Shown here one piece after another: positions 48,276 through 56,909 of a DNA stretch of 64,000 nucleotides. Both the position numbers and the translations under genes were made by a program. A model generated the notes under the pieces. The model was not told the origin of the DNA, searched no databases, and saw nothing but the letters and a program-made list of their open reading frames with translations. The stretch lies in NCBI GenBank assembly GCA_024742405.1, contig JANSYP010000006.1, positions 1-64,000 of the forward strand. Reading direction: 5' to 3'. The DNA comes from Paracoccaceae bacterium. Its GTDB lineage: Bacteria > Pseudomonadota > Alphaproteobacteria > Rhodobacterales > Rhodobacteraceae. The number at the start of each line of letters is the position of its first letter. Positions within the stretch are counted from its first letter, which is position 1.

Positions 48276-48848
48276 ATGCAACGCGCTTTGATCATCTTAA
48301 TGCTGTTTGCCGCCGCGGGGCTCGCCCATGCGGACCATCCCGATCATGGCGATGAGCCCCATCACGACGACGCGCACCACGCCGAGGACGATGATCACGC
48401 GCACGGCGACGATGATCATCACGATGACGACCTCGCAGACCATAAAGCCGAGCTTGACGGCGTGACGATCCTCCACGCCTGGGCGCAAGCCACCGACGGC
48501 GACAGCGCCCGCGTCTTCATGGAGATCGAGAACACCGGCGACATCGCGGTGGCGCTGCACGGCGCCGAGGCCCATGGCATGGCAGACAGCGTCACCCTTG
48601 TGGCATCGCCGATCAAGGCCGACGCCGCGCCGGAGACAATCGGAGAGATCGAGATCGCCCCCGGAACAGAGATGGAGCTTGTGCCCACGGGGCTTTACTT
48701 GGCGTTGGACGGGTTGACAGAACCGCTCCATCAGGGCGACAGCTTCGAGATGCACGTGGAGATCGAACCGCTGGGTGAGATCGATATCGTCGTGGAGGTC
48801 GAAGCCGCGGATGCGAAACAGCATTCTCACGCTGGTCACGCTCACTAG
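48276..48848 (+). CDS. His-rich PCuAC-like exported metal-binding protein
   Basis: A 190-residue exported protein. After the signal peptide comes a His/Asp-rich stretch (about 18-56) with 12 histidines, then a PCuAC-like beta domain (about 62-170), then a short HSHAGHAH tail. The canonical PCuAC copper site uses an HxM pair in its second half, but here YLALDG replaces it and the first motif is only partly kept (HGM at about 98). Metal may therefore be held by the His-rich ends. PCuAC proteins deliver copper to the CuA site of cytochrome oxidase. GGAGGGACC fixes the start at 48276. Confidence 0.82.
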   Translation: MQRALIILMLFAAAGLAHADHPDHGDEPHHDDAHHAEDDDHAHGDDDHHDDDLADHKAELDGVTILHAWAQATDGDSARVFMEIENTGDIAVALHGAEAHGMADSVTLVASPIKADAAPETIGEIEIAPGTEMELVPTGLYLALDGLTEPLHQGDSFEMHVEIEPLGEIDIVVEVEAADAKQHSHAGHAH

Positions 48849-49257
48849 TCTGGTCGCAGTCCCGGTCTGGGCCGACCCGGACAACTGGGATCTGCTGGCC
48901 GGGATCGAAATCACTGAGACCGAAGAGGCCGGGCAGTGGATGGTCGAGAAATCGATCCCCGCTGCTCTGACCGCGTCGGCCGACATGTTCACGATCTCGG
49001 GTTATGCGGTTCCGATCGAGGCCCAGGCCTATATCGGGAGTTTCCTGCTGGTGCCTGATCCCGACAATTGCCCCTTCTGCGGCAATTCGGGCTACGGCCC
49101 GTCGCTGGAAGTGACGCTGAAGCGTCCCCTTCCCGCCCTCGCGGAAGGCACAGCTGTCAACGTGACCGGTCGTCTGGAGTTCGACCTCAGCCCCGAAACC
49201 TACCAGACCGTGCGCCTGCGCGATGCGCTGCTGGAGGACCCTTCGGCTCAGCCGTAG
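48811..49257 (+). CDS. DUF3299-like exported protein
   Basis: A 148-residue exported protein with a signal peptide ending in VWAD. The fold shows ISGYAVPIEAQ and SFLLVPDPDNCPFCG, resembling DUF3299 proteins, which have a similar FLLVP stretch and a cysteine nearby; here a CxxC motif stands there. Its start overlaps the end of the His-rich chaperone gene by 38 bp, so translation is coupled. A joint role in periplasmic metal handling is inferred from this arrangement. Its last 10 bp overlap the convergent glycan gene. Confidence 0.72.
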   Translation: MRNSILTLVTLTSLVAVPVWADPDNWDLLAGIEITETEEAGQWMVEKSIPAALTASADMFTISGYAVPIEAQAYIGSFLLVPDPDNCPFCGNSGYGPSLEVTLKRPLPALAEGTAVNVTGRLEFDLSPETYQTVRLRDALLEDPSAQP

Positions 49258-50357
49258 CGCAGGTCCGCCATCTCCGCGATGATCTGAGGATCGATGTCCA
49301 ATGGCTCCTCAGCGTTGCGGACGAGGAAATGATCGCGCACACGCTTGTTCTTGAGGATGGTCTTTTTCAGGAACGGAAAGTTCATCCGCCGGATGCCTTC
49401 ATAGGCCATCAGATCGGAAGGATTGACCACCCGGACCACATCCCAGATCAGATGGTGGAGCTGCTCGCGCGTGACGGTCCCGTCGGCGATGGCGGCTTCC
49501 ACCCTCTCGCGCTCGTCCTTGTACATGCTCAGCACGATGGACAGCTGGCCCAGCAGATCGATCAGCCCGTCGCGGTCGAGACCGTCGACATGGGCGAGCA
49601 GATCCTCTTTCTTGACCAGCGCATCATAGGAAAACCCGGCGTCCCGCATGGCCGTGAAAAAGCCGACCTCGCCGTGGCGCACGACATAGCGCTTGCGCGA
49701 ATCGAGCGGGTAGTTCGGCCACCATTGCCGGAACGCCTCCGACGACAGCATCGGCTCCTTCACCCAGAAGAAAAACGAGGTGACATGGATGATGCCGGGA
49801 CGGGCGGCGTTGTTCTTGCCGCCAAAGTCGAAATTGTAGGCGTCCGTCAGCCCGAGATAGGGCGCGTCGCACATCCGGAGTCGGCCAAAGATGTCCGCCT
49901 TGGGCGATACCGGAAACCAGATCGTATCGTTGACGAAGAGCAGACTCTTCGGCGCGACCTCCAGATGGTCGAGCAGCCAGACACCGTCACGATACCCGCC
50001 GAAATCATAGCCCAGATTGGGCCGCTCGACGACTTTCCAGGCGAGCGTCTTGAGGCGTTCGAGATCGGCCGCCGCAAGCGGCAGGTTCGAGACGACAAGG
50101 GGCGAAAACCCCTCGTCGACAAGATATTGCAACGACGTGAACAGGCTCTCGGGGCAGCGGTTCGGCTGATACACCAGAAAGATCGCGACGTCGTCGCGGA
50201 GCGGTACGACACCGTCCTGCGGCTTGAGACGTTTCGGCCGGCGCGTGTCCCAGATCTTGCGATTGATGGGGTCCGTGATCCCGTAGCGCAGGCCGTTGAT
50301 CTGACGCTTCAGCCGCATCAGTTCGCGGTGCACTTTCCAGCGGGGGGGGAGTTCCAT
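49248..50357 (-). CDS. RgpF-like rhamnan synthesis/glycan protein
   Basis: A 369-residue cytoplasmic protein of the rhamnan synthesis F family. Typical parts are VAIFLVYQPN, the ERPNLGYDFGGYRDGVW motif, SLLFVNDTIWFP and VTSFFFWVKEPM. Related proteins act in cell-surface polysaccharide assembly as glycosyltransferases. A run of eight C residues lies at codons 3-6, so replication slippage could shift the frame near the start. No other glycan genes are adjacent. The start at 50357 is chosen because family similarity begins soon after. Confidence 0.8.
   Translation of the reverse strand: MELPPRWKVHRELMRLKRQINGLRYGITDPINRKIWDTRRPKRLKPQDGVVPLRDDVAIFLVYQPNRCPESLFTSLQYLVDEGFSPLVVSNLPLAAADLERLKTLAWKVVERPNLGYDFGGYRDGVWLLDHLEVAPKSLLFVNDTIWFPVSPKADIFGRLRMCDAPYLGLTDAYNFDFGGKNNAARPGIIHVTSFFFWVKEPMLSSEAFRQWWPNYPLDSRKRYVVRHGEVGFFTAMRDAGFSYDALVKKEDLLAHVDGLDRDGLIDLLGQLSIVLSMYKDERERVEAAIADGTVTREQLHHLIWDVVRVVNPSDLMAYEGIRRMNFPFLKKTILKNKRVRDHFLVRNAEEPLDIDPQIIAEMADLRYG
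50342..50349 (-). repeat. C8 homopolymer at the start of the RgpF-like gene
   Basis: Eight consecutive G on the plus strand (C on the coding strand) lie eight bases into the gene. Tracts of this kind in surface-glycan genes can mediate phase variation by slippage. Confidence 0.9.
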
Positions 50358-50545
50358 GGCATGTTCCGACGTGAGTGACGCGCTGCCACATGCCCGTCGC
50401 GCCGGGGCTGAGTCAATTCGGCCCGGACACGGGGCGTTGGTGCTGTGGCACCATGCATTCACATCAAGGTCATCGAAGCGTCACCGCACCATCATCATTT
50501 GTTGCGACTGCAGATCCCACCGCAGTCCAATCTAAGGAGATCCCG

Positions 50546-51862
50546 ATGCTGTTTCGCTCTGTCGCGCTTCTGGCCGCGCTTGCCACAATGTCCCACGCCC
50601 AGGAAATGGTGCCTGCAACCCTCGCGGGCCATGCCGTCATTCCGGCCAACACCATGTCCGCCCCTCCGGCAGACGCGCCGCGGGCGATGTGGATCAGCGG
50701 CAAGTTCACGGGCGATGCGCGCAACGAGCAGCCGATGTCGGACATGCGTCCCTCGGGTCTGGCGCTGCCGTTCCTCGGCCAGCCGTTCCAGGGCATCTCG
50801 GGCTATGCGGCCGAGCGCACGCCCCAGGGCGACCTCGTGGCACTGATCGACAACGGCTTCGGCTCCAAGCTCAACAGCCCCGACGCGATGTTGGGCTACA
50901 CCATCCTGCGCCCGGATTTCGAGGCCGGCAGCGTCGAGATCGTGGAGCGGATTTGGCTGCACGATCCCGATCGCGTCGTGCCCTTCGTCATCGTCAACGA
51001 GGCCAGCGACAGCCGCTACCTGACCGGGGGCGATTTCGATCTGGAGTCGATCCAGGTCGTGGGCAACGAACTCTGGATCGGCGAGGAGTTCGGCCCCTAC
51101 CTGATCCGCGCAACACTGGATGGCCGGGTGACCGGCGTCTTCCCCACGGTGCTGGAGGGGGCAGAGCTGCGCTCCCCCGATCATCCCGCGCTGCGCATCC
51201 CGGCAGTGGCCGGGACCGACTTTACCGTCCCACGCTCGGGCGGCTATGAGGGCATGGCGCTCGGCGCTGACGGCACGCTCTGGGCGATGCTGGAGAAGCC
51301 GCTGATCGCCGAGGGCGGCGAGAGCGAGGGGGATTTCCTGCGCGCCATCGCCTTCGATCCGGCCGCGGGCGACTGGACCGGTGAGAGCTTCAAGTTCGCC
51401 CTGACCGACGGTGCCGTGGCCATCGGCGACTTCAACTTCATCGACGAGACGCGCGCGCTGGTTATCGAGCGCGACGGCGGCCAGGGTGATCCGAGCCTCG
51501 CCTGCGCCGAAGGTCAGACGGAGGGCTGTTTCGATCGCCCAGCTGAGGTCAAGCGCATCACCCTGATCGACACGGGCCAGATCGACGACGATGGCTTCGT
51601 CGCGCGCCTCAAGCAGATCGACCTGATGGACATCGCCGATCCCGAGGGGCTGAACCGAATGGAAACCTCCGCCGACCGCGATTTGACCGGCATCTTCACC
51701 TTTCCCTTCGTCACCATCGAAAGCGTTATCCGCGACGGCGAGGCGCACATCATCGTCGGCAATGACAACAACCTGCCCTTCTCGATCGGGCGCAAGCTGG
51801 GCGCGGCTGACGCGAACGAGACGATCCGCTTGCATGTTCCGGAACTTCTGACGGTTCAGTAG
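50546..51862 (+). CDS. Phytase-like esterase domain protein, exported
   Basis: A 438-residue exported protein. The signal peptide ends in SHAQ (about residue 18). The rest matches the esterase-like activity of phytase domain, a beta-propeller with GDFDLESIQVVGNELWIGEE, GYEGMALGADGTLWAMLE and NDNNLPFS. It may hydrolyse phosphate esters in the periplasm, but members are little characterised. AAGGAGATC precedes the ATG. A perfect palindrome follows the stop. It stands alone between divergent and co-directional genes. Confidence 0.87.
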   Translation: MLFRSVALLAALATMSHAQEMVPATLAGHAVIPANTMSAPPADAPRAMWISGKFTGDARNEQPMSDMRPSGLALPFLGQPFQGISGYAAERTPQGDLVALIDNGFGSKLNSPDAMLGYTILRPDFEAGSVEIVERIWLHDPDRVVPFVIVNEASDSRYLTGGDFDLESIQVVGNELWIGEEFGPYLIRATLDGRVTGVFPTVLEGAELRSPDHPALRIPAVAGTDFTVPRSGGYEGMALGADGTLWAMLEKPLIAEGGESEGDFLRAIAFDPAAGDWTGESFKFALTDGAVAIGDFNFIDETRALVIERDGGQGDPSLACAEGQTEGCFDRPAEVKRITLIDTGQIDDDGFVARLKQIDLMDIADPEGLNRMETSADRDLTGIFTFPFVTIESVIRDGEAHIIVGNDNNLPFSIGRKLGAADANETIRLHVPELLTVQ

Positions 51863-51864
51863 CG

Positions 51865-51882
51865 CCGGCGAGATCTCGCCGG
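51865..51882 (+). terminator. Palindromic hairpin after the phytase-like gene
   Basis: ccggcgag and ctcgccgg form a perfect palindrome with a 2-nt centre (18 bp overall) starting two bases after the stop codon. No T-run follows; it may still end or stabilise the transcript. Confidence 0.45.
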
Positions 51883-51944
51883 GGGTCCGATGCGAGCCCC
51901 GGCAAACCCGGCTTGGCGCGGATTCCTGCTTACGCGCCCGTTAT

Positions 51945-51973
51945 TTGACCGCCGCGTTAATATCCTGTACAAG
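51945..51973 (+). promoter_or_regulatory. Candidate promoter of the RhlE-type helicase gene
   Basis: TTGACC (51945-51950) and TACAAG (51968-51973) are spaced by 17 bp. It would start transcription near 51980 and give a leader of about 70 nt before the ATG, as often seen for cold-shock helicases. Confidence 0.5.
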
Positions 51974-52052
51974 CCCCGTCACTTGATGAGGGCGCGTTGA
52001 CCCTGCGCCCAAAACCCACGTGGCCCGATGCCACGCGACACACTGGACGCAT

Positions 52053-53438
52053 ATGACGAGCTTTTCCGACCTCAACCTTGATCCCAAGGTTCTCAAGGCC
52101 GTATCCGACACCGGCTACGAAACTCCCACTCCCATTCAGGCGGGCGCCATCCCACCGGCATTGAACGGGCGTGACGTGCTGGGCATCGCCCAGACCGGCA
52201 CCGGCAAGACGGCAAGCTTCGTGCTGCCGATGATCTCCCTGCTGGCCAAGGGCCGCGCGCGGGCACGCATGCCCCGGAGCCTCGTTCTGGCGCCGACGCG
52301 GGAACTGGCGGCCCAGGTGGCCGAAAACTTCGACACCTACACAAAGCATTTGAAACTGACCAAGGCGCTCTTGATCGGCGGGGTCAGCTTCAAGGAGCAG
52401 GACGCGCTTATCGATCGCGGCGTCGACGTGCTGATCGCCACGCCCGGCCGTCTGCTGGACCATTTCGAGCGCGGCAAGCTGCTGCTCACCGGTGTCCAGA
52501 TCATGGTGGTGGACGAGGCCGACCGGATGCTCGATATGGGATTCATTCCCGATATCGAGCGCATTTTCAGCCTCACGCCCTTCACCCGCCAGACCCTGTT
52601 CTTTTCGGCAACCATGGCGCCGGAGATCGAGCGGATCACCAACACATTCCTGTCGAGCCCCGAAAAGATCGAAGTGGCCCGCCAGGCGACGGCCTCGGAG
52701 ACCATCGAACAGGGCGTAGTGATCTACAAGCCCAGCCGCCGTGACCGCGCCGCCAAGGAAAAACGCGGCCTGCTGCGAGCACTGATCGACGCGGAGGGCG
52801 ACGCCTGCACCAACGCCATAGTCTTTTGCAACCGCAAGACAGAGGTGGATGTCGTCGCCAAGTCGCTGGCGAAACACGGCTATAATGCGGCCCCGATCCA
52901 CGGTGATCTGGACCAGTCCCAGCGAACGAGAACCCTGGACGGGTTCCGGTCGGGCGAAATCCGGTTTCTATGCGCCTCCGACGTGGCCGCCCGCGGGCTC
53001 GACATTCCCAATGTCAGCCATGTGTTCAATTTCGACGTGCCCGGCCATGCCGAGGATTACATTCACCGGATTGGCCGGACCGGGCGGGCTGGACGTTCTG
53101 GCAAGGCGCTGATGATCTCCACCCCATCGGACGACAAACTGCTCTCGGCAATCGAGAACCTCGTGAAGATGCCGGTGCCGCGGATCGAAAGCAGCTTTAT
53201 CACCCCGTCAGCGCCGGAACGCCCCGCGAAGCCTGCGAGAGACACCAAGGTGTCCAAGGAGGCCAGAGCCGACGAACCTGTGAAGCGCGAGGCAAAGCCG
53301 GCGAAGTCCGACAAGCCGCGCGGTCGTGGTCGCGGCGGCGGTCGCCGGGACGAAGGCAATGTCGTCGGCATGGGCGATCATCTGCCAAGCTTCATCGCGC
53401 TCAGCTTTGAAGAACGTCGCCAAGCCGACGCGGCCTGA
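52053..53438 (+). CDS. DEAD-box RNA helicase (RhlE type)
   Basis: A 461-residue ATP-dependent RNA helicase. Motifs in order are the Q motif (ETPTPIQAGAIP), AQTGTGKTASF, PTRELAAQV, DEAD as VVDEADRMLDMGF, SAT, and the C-terminal ARGLDIP and HRIGRTGRAG. The tail after about residue 385 is basic and lysine/proline-rich, ending with an RGRGRGGGRR stretch for RNA binding. It acts in RNA remodelling, ribosome assembly and mRNA decay, perhaps with RNase J or E. The ATG at 52053 opens the Q-motif region. Confidence 0.95.
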   Translation: MTSFSDLNLDPKVLKAVSDTGYETPTPIQAGAIPPALNGRDVLGIAQTGTGKTASFVLPMISLLAKGRARARMPRSLVLAPTRELAAQVAENFDTYTKHLKLTKALLIGGVSFKEQDALIDRGVDVLIATPGRLLDHFERGKLLLTGVQIMVVDEADRMLDMGFIPDIERIFSLTPFTRQTLFFSATMAPEIERITNTFLSSPEKIEVARQATASETIEQGVVIYKPSRRDRAAKEKRGLLRALIDAEGDACTNAIVFCNRKTEVDVVAKSLAKHGYNAAPIHGDLDQSQRTRTLDGFRSGEIRFLCASDVAARGLDIPNVSHVFNFDVPGHAEDYIHRIGRTGRAGRSGKALMISTPSDDKLLSAIENLVKMPVPRIESSFITPSAPERPAKPARDTKVSKEARADEPVKREAKPAKSDKPRGRGRGGGRRDEGNVVGMGDHLPSFIALSFEERRQADAA

Positions 53439-53500
53439 CCCTGAGAGTCGGTCCGGCACGCGCTCGGCCGACCCGTTCGGATTTTTCGCAAGAAATCAGG

Positions 53501-53552
53501 CCGCATCGTCCTTTGCCCGGCAAGCGTGTTGCCGCATGCAAGCCCGATGCGG
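53501..53552. other. Nested inverted repeats between rhlE-type gene and rnj
   Basis: An outer 8-bp stem (ccgcatcg at 53501, cgatgcgg at 53545) encloses an inner 6-bp hairpin (cggcaa with ttgccg). Together they could form a compact RNA or cruciform in the 231-bp convergent gap. No open frame is supported here. Confidence 0.35.
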
Positions 53553-53669
53553 TGCCCCAGACGAAGCGTTAAAGCGTGCAGGATCTAGCGTATACCGGTG
53601 TAGCGACGGCCCTGAGCGTGATCTGCGCACACCGACCGGCGGCGCAGACCTTCCCGCTTCGCACAGCGA

Positions 53670-55337
53670 TTACGACAGCCGGCTGATCACCACGGTCACT
53701 TCGGGCTTGCGCCCGATCTCGCTGTTGGCCGTGTTGCGGGCGACACGGCGCAACGCCTCGGTCAGCTTGTCGTCATCGACCAGCAGGTCATCGTCGGCTC
53801 GCCCCAGAAACTGGCCGAGTTCCTCTTCGATCACCTCGGAGAGCGGCGCCTTGGATCGCCCTTTCTCAGGCAAGCCCTTGACCTCGCACCAGGGTTCGCC
53901 AAGCGGCTCGTCCTCCTCGTCGATGATCAGCGTGATGACCAGGTGCCCGTTCAGCGCGAGGCGGATCCGCTCGCGGACGATACCGTCGAGCGCGCCGATC
54001 TGCACCGACCCATCCAGATAGGTCCGCCCCGTATCGACGTAGCCTGCCACGCGCGGGGCATTACCCGACAGATCCACCATCGTCCCGTTCGGGGCGAGCA
54101 CGCCCGCGATCCCGGTTTCGGTCCCGAGCTTTACATGCTCGCGCAGGTGTCGATGTTCGCCATGCATGGGGATCAGGAATTGCGGGGCGGTGATCTCGTG
54201 CATCGCCTTGAGGTCCGGGCGATTGGCGTGCCCGGACACATGGTAACGGCCCGAGCTGTCATCGACCACATCCACGCCCATTTCGGAGAAGGCGTTGATG
54301 ATGTTGAGCACCCCGCGTTCGTTGCCCGGAATCGTCTTGGAGGAAAAGAGGAACAGGTCGCCCTCCTTCATTTCCAGGCCCAGATACTTGCCGCGTGCCA
54401 GCTGCGCCGACGCCGCGCGGCGTTCGCCCTGGCTGCCGGTAACGATCAGCATCAGGTTTTCGCGCGGGATCTTCGCCGCGTCTTCGGGCGGCATGGTCTT
54501 GGGAAAATCGACCAGAACGCCGGCCTCGACCGCTTCGGTCACCATGCGGCGCATCGCACGCCCCAGCAGCACGACGGACCGCCCTGCAGCCTGCCCGGCC
54601 TCGGCCAGCGTTCTGACCCGCGCGAGGTTGCTGGCAAAGGTCGTGGCCACGACCATGCCTGGCGCGGCGACGACCAGTTCCTGAATGGCGGGGCCGACGA
54701 CGGCCTCGCTGCGGCCTTCGGTGTCGGTAAAGACATTGGTGCTGTCGCAGATCAGCGCCTTGACGCCCGGACGGGCAATCTCGGCCCAGAGCGCCGGGTC
54801 GAAGGGCTCGCCCACCAGCGGGGTGGCGTCGCGCTTGAAATCGCCGGTATGGACCAGACGACCCGCTGGACAATCGATCACGAGCGCGGAGCTTTCGGGG
54901 ATCGAGTGCGAGATCGGCGCAAAGCCGACCTTGAAGGGGCCGGCCTCGATCTGCGCGGGCCAGGGGCTGGCGATGCGCACCTCTTCGGGATCCTGGCCCT
55001 GTTCGTCCATCTTGCGCCGGGCCACGGCCGCGGTGAATTTGCGCGCATGCACGGGCACGCGCAGCCGCGACCACAGGTGCCCGGTGGCGCCGACATGGTC
55101 TTCGTGGGCATGGGTGATGAACACCGCCTCGATCCTGTCGCGCCGTGCCTCGAGCCAGGCGATATCGGGAAAGATCAGATCGACGCCGGGCGAGCCATCC
55201 ATATCCGGAAAGGCGACGCCCAGATCCACCACGATCAGACGTTCCTCATCCTCGCGGCCATACCCGTACACATAACAATTCATTCCGATCTCGCCCGCCC
55301 CGCCGAGGGGCAGGTAGATCAAACGTTCAGCACTCAT
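53670..55337 (-). CDS. rnj: Ribonuclease J
   Basis: A 555-residue metallo-beta-lactamase/beta-CASP nuclease with 5'-3' exonuclease and endonuclease activity on mRNA and rRNA. The zinc motif is H76, H78, D80, H81 in ITHAHEDHVG; other motifs are DSTNVFTDTEGRSE and MHGEHRHLREH. Alphaproteobacteria often carry it alongside RNase E. Its ATG overlaps the coaX stop by four bases (ATGA), so it is co-translated as the last gene of the nuo-birA-coaX run. Confidence 0.95.
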   Translation of the reverse strand: MSAERLIYLPLGGAGEIGMNCYVYGYGREDEERLIVVDLGVAFPDMDGSPGVDLIFPDIAWLEARRDRIEAVFITHAHEDHVGATGHLWSRLRVPVHARKFTAAVARRKMDEQGQDPEEVRIASPWPAQIEAGPFKVGFAPISHSIPESSALVIDCPAGRLVHTGDFKRDATPLVGEPFDPALWAEIARPGVKALICDSTNVFTDTEGRSEAVVGPAIQELVVAAPGMVVATTFASNLARVRTLAEAGQAAGRSVVLLGRAMRRMVTEAVEAGVLVDFPKTMPPEDAAKIPRENLMLIVTGSQGERRAASAQLARGKYLGLEMKEGDLFLFSSKTIPGNERGVLNIINAFSEMGVDVVDDSSGRYHVSGHANRPDLKAMHEITAPQFLIPMHGEHRHLREHVKLGTETGIAGVLAPNGTMVDLSGNAPRVAGYVDTGRTYLDGSVQIGALDGIVRERIRLALNGHLVITLIIDEEDEPLGEPWCEVKGLPEKGRSKAPLSEVIEEELGQFLGRADDDLLVDDDKLTEALRRVARNTANSEIGRKPEVTVVISRLS

Positions 55338-56113
55338 GTATGGCCGTTTTCCTTGTTGTAGCGATGGATGACCGTCAGGCCATGCAGGGTTAGGCTGTCT
55401 TCGTATACATCGAAGGCCGCGTCGCCCTGCTGAAACAAGGGCGCGAGGCCGCCGGTCGCAATGACTTTCATCGGCCGCCCGTGTTCTTCGCGAATCCGGG
55501 CGATGATGCCGTTTATCAAACCAACATAGCCCCAGAACACGCCGGCCTGCATGCAGTCAACGGTGTTCTTGCCGATCACCCGGGCCGGCATGGTGATGTC
55601 GATATGGGGAAGCGCCGCGGCCGCCTGATGGAGCGCTTCCAGGCTGAGGTTCACACCCGGCGCGATCACGCCGCCAATATAGGCGCCGTCGATGTCGACC
55701 ACGTCAAATGTCGTGGCGGTGCCGAAATCGACGACGATCAGATCGCCGCCATGCAGATCAAAGCCGGCCACAGTGTTCACCAGGCGGTCCGGGCCAACCT
55801 GCGTACCGGGATCGACCCGCGCCTCGATCGGCAGCAGGCATTCGGGCTTGCCGACGACCAGCGGGCGGCATTCGAAATACCGGCTGGCCAGAACCCGCAG
55901 GTTGAACACCACCCGCGGCACGGTAGAGGAGATGATCACGTCGGTTATGTCGGCCTCGAGCTTGCGGAAGGCCATGAGCGAGGCGAGCCAAACATGGTAT
56001 TCATCCGCGGTCCGGCTCTGGCTGGTCGAGGTCCGCCAGGTTGCCAGGAACTCGTCCCCGTCCCAGATGCCAAAGACGGTGTTGGTGTTGCCGCAGTCGA
56101 TGGTCAGAAGCAT
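55334..56113 (-). CDS. coaX: Type III pantothenate kinase
   Basis: A 259-residue kinase for the first step of coenzyme A synthesis. The phosphate loop is IDCGNTNTVFG (D6), with GPDRLVNTVAGF, VDFGTATTFDVVD and VIATGGLAPLF as further motifs of the acetate/sugar kinase fold. Type III enzymes are not inhibited by CoA and need potassium or ammonium. It starts 22 bp after birA and overlaps rnj by four bases. This birA-coaX-rnj order is common in alphaproteobacteria. Confidence 0.96.
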   Translation of the reverse strand: MLLTIDCGNTNTVFGIWDGDEFLATWRTSTSQSRTADEYHVWLASLMAFRKLEADITDVIISSTVPRVVFNLRVLASRYFECRPLVVGKPECLLPIEARVDPGTQVGPDRLVNTVAGFDLHGGDLIVVDFGTATTFDVVDIDGAYIGGVIAPGVNLSLEALHQAAAALPHIDITMPARVIGKNTVDCMQAGVFWGYVGLINGIIARIREEHGRPMKVIATGGLAPLFQQGDAAFDVYEDSLTLHGLTVIHRYNKENGHT

Positions 56114-56135
56114 GGCCGGTCCCGTTCAGGAAGTC

Positions 56136-56909
56136 TCAGTTTGAGAAATAGACGTCGCCCGCCGGGATAACATGGCGCGCCATACCGTCCCGCAGCACCA
56201 GCGCGCCAGTGTCGTTGAGCGTCTCGAACACGCCCGAGAGCTGCCGATCGCCGATGCGCACGGAAATCCGCTCTCCACGCCGAGCCGCACAGGCAAGCCA
56301 CGCGTCGCGCAGCGGACCGAACCCATGGGTGCGCAGACTGCGGTCCCAACGGTCGAAGGCGGGGGCGAGCAGGTCCAGCAGATCCTCCGGCGCGATCCTG
56401 ACCCCGGTTTGTGCCAGGACCGACACCGGCAGCAGCGCGTCTTCGGGCAGCGATGCGGCATCGGGCGCCGCCACGAGATTGACCCCGATGCCGATACAGA
56501 GCCGTGCACCGATACCGGCCTCGCCGCCATTCTCCAGCAGGATCCCGGCGAGCTTGCCGCCGTTGAGCAACACATCATTGGGCCATTTCAGCGCGAACCC
56601 TTCGGGCCGTCCGGTCGCCGCAACCAGCGCTTCTTGCAGAGCGAGCGCCGCAGCAAAGGACCGCAGGCCCGCCTCCTCCGGTGGGAGAGCTTCGGGCAGG
56701 CAATAGGTGGCTGCGAAGTTACCGACCGGATCCTGCCAGGGCCGGCCCTGGCGGCCGCGCCCCGCGGTCTGGCGTCGCGCCATCAACCAGAACGGGCCCT
56801 CGCCGGGCTGCATGAAGGTGCGCAGGGCGGCGGCATTCGTGCTGTCGAGCTCATCCAGAATGCGCCGACCGACGCCCTCGGGCCAGCTGTCGGGGGCGTC
56901 ACTGGACAA
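56136..56909 (-). CDS. birA: Biotin--[acetyl-CoA-carboxylase] ligase
   Basis: A 257-residue biotin protein ligase without the N-terminal DNA-binding domain of E. coli BirA. It has the ATP/biotin loop [26 protein letters not shown] and a small C-terminal domain. It attaches biotin to carboxylase carrier proteins. No ATG fits; a TTG at 56909, inside the end of nuoN, gives the usual length and is the proposed start, so the genes overlap by 11 bp. The start call is uncertain. Confidence 0.87.
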   Translation of the reverse strand: MSSDAPDSWPEGVGRRILDELDSTNAAALRTFMQPGEGPFWLMARRQTAGRGRQGRPWQDPVGNFAATYCLPEALPPEEAGLRSFAAALALQEALVAATGRPEGFALKWPNDVLLNGGKLAGILLENGGEAGIGARLCIGIGVNLVAAPDAASLPEDALLPVSVLAQTGVRIAPEDLLDLLAPAFDRWDRSLRTHGFGPLRDAWLACAARRGERISVRIGDRQLSGVFETLNDTGALVLRDGMARHVIPAGDVYFSN

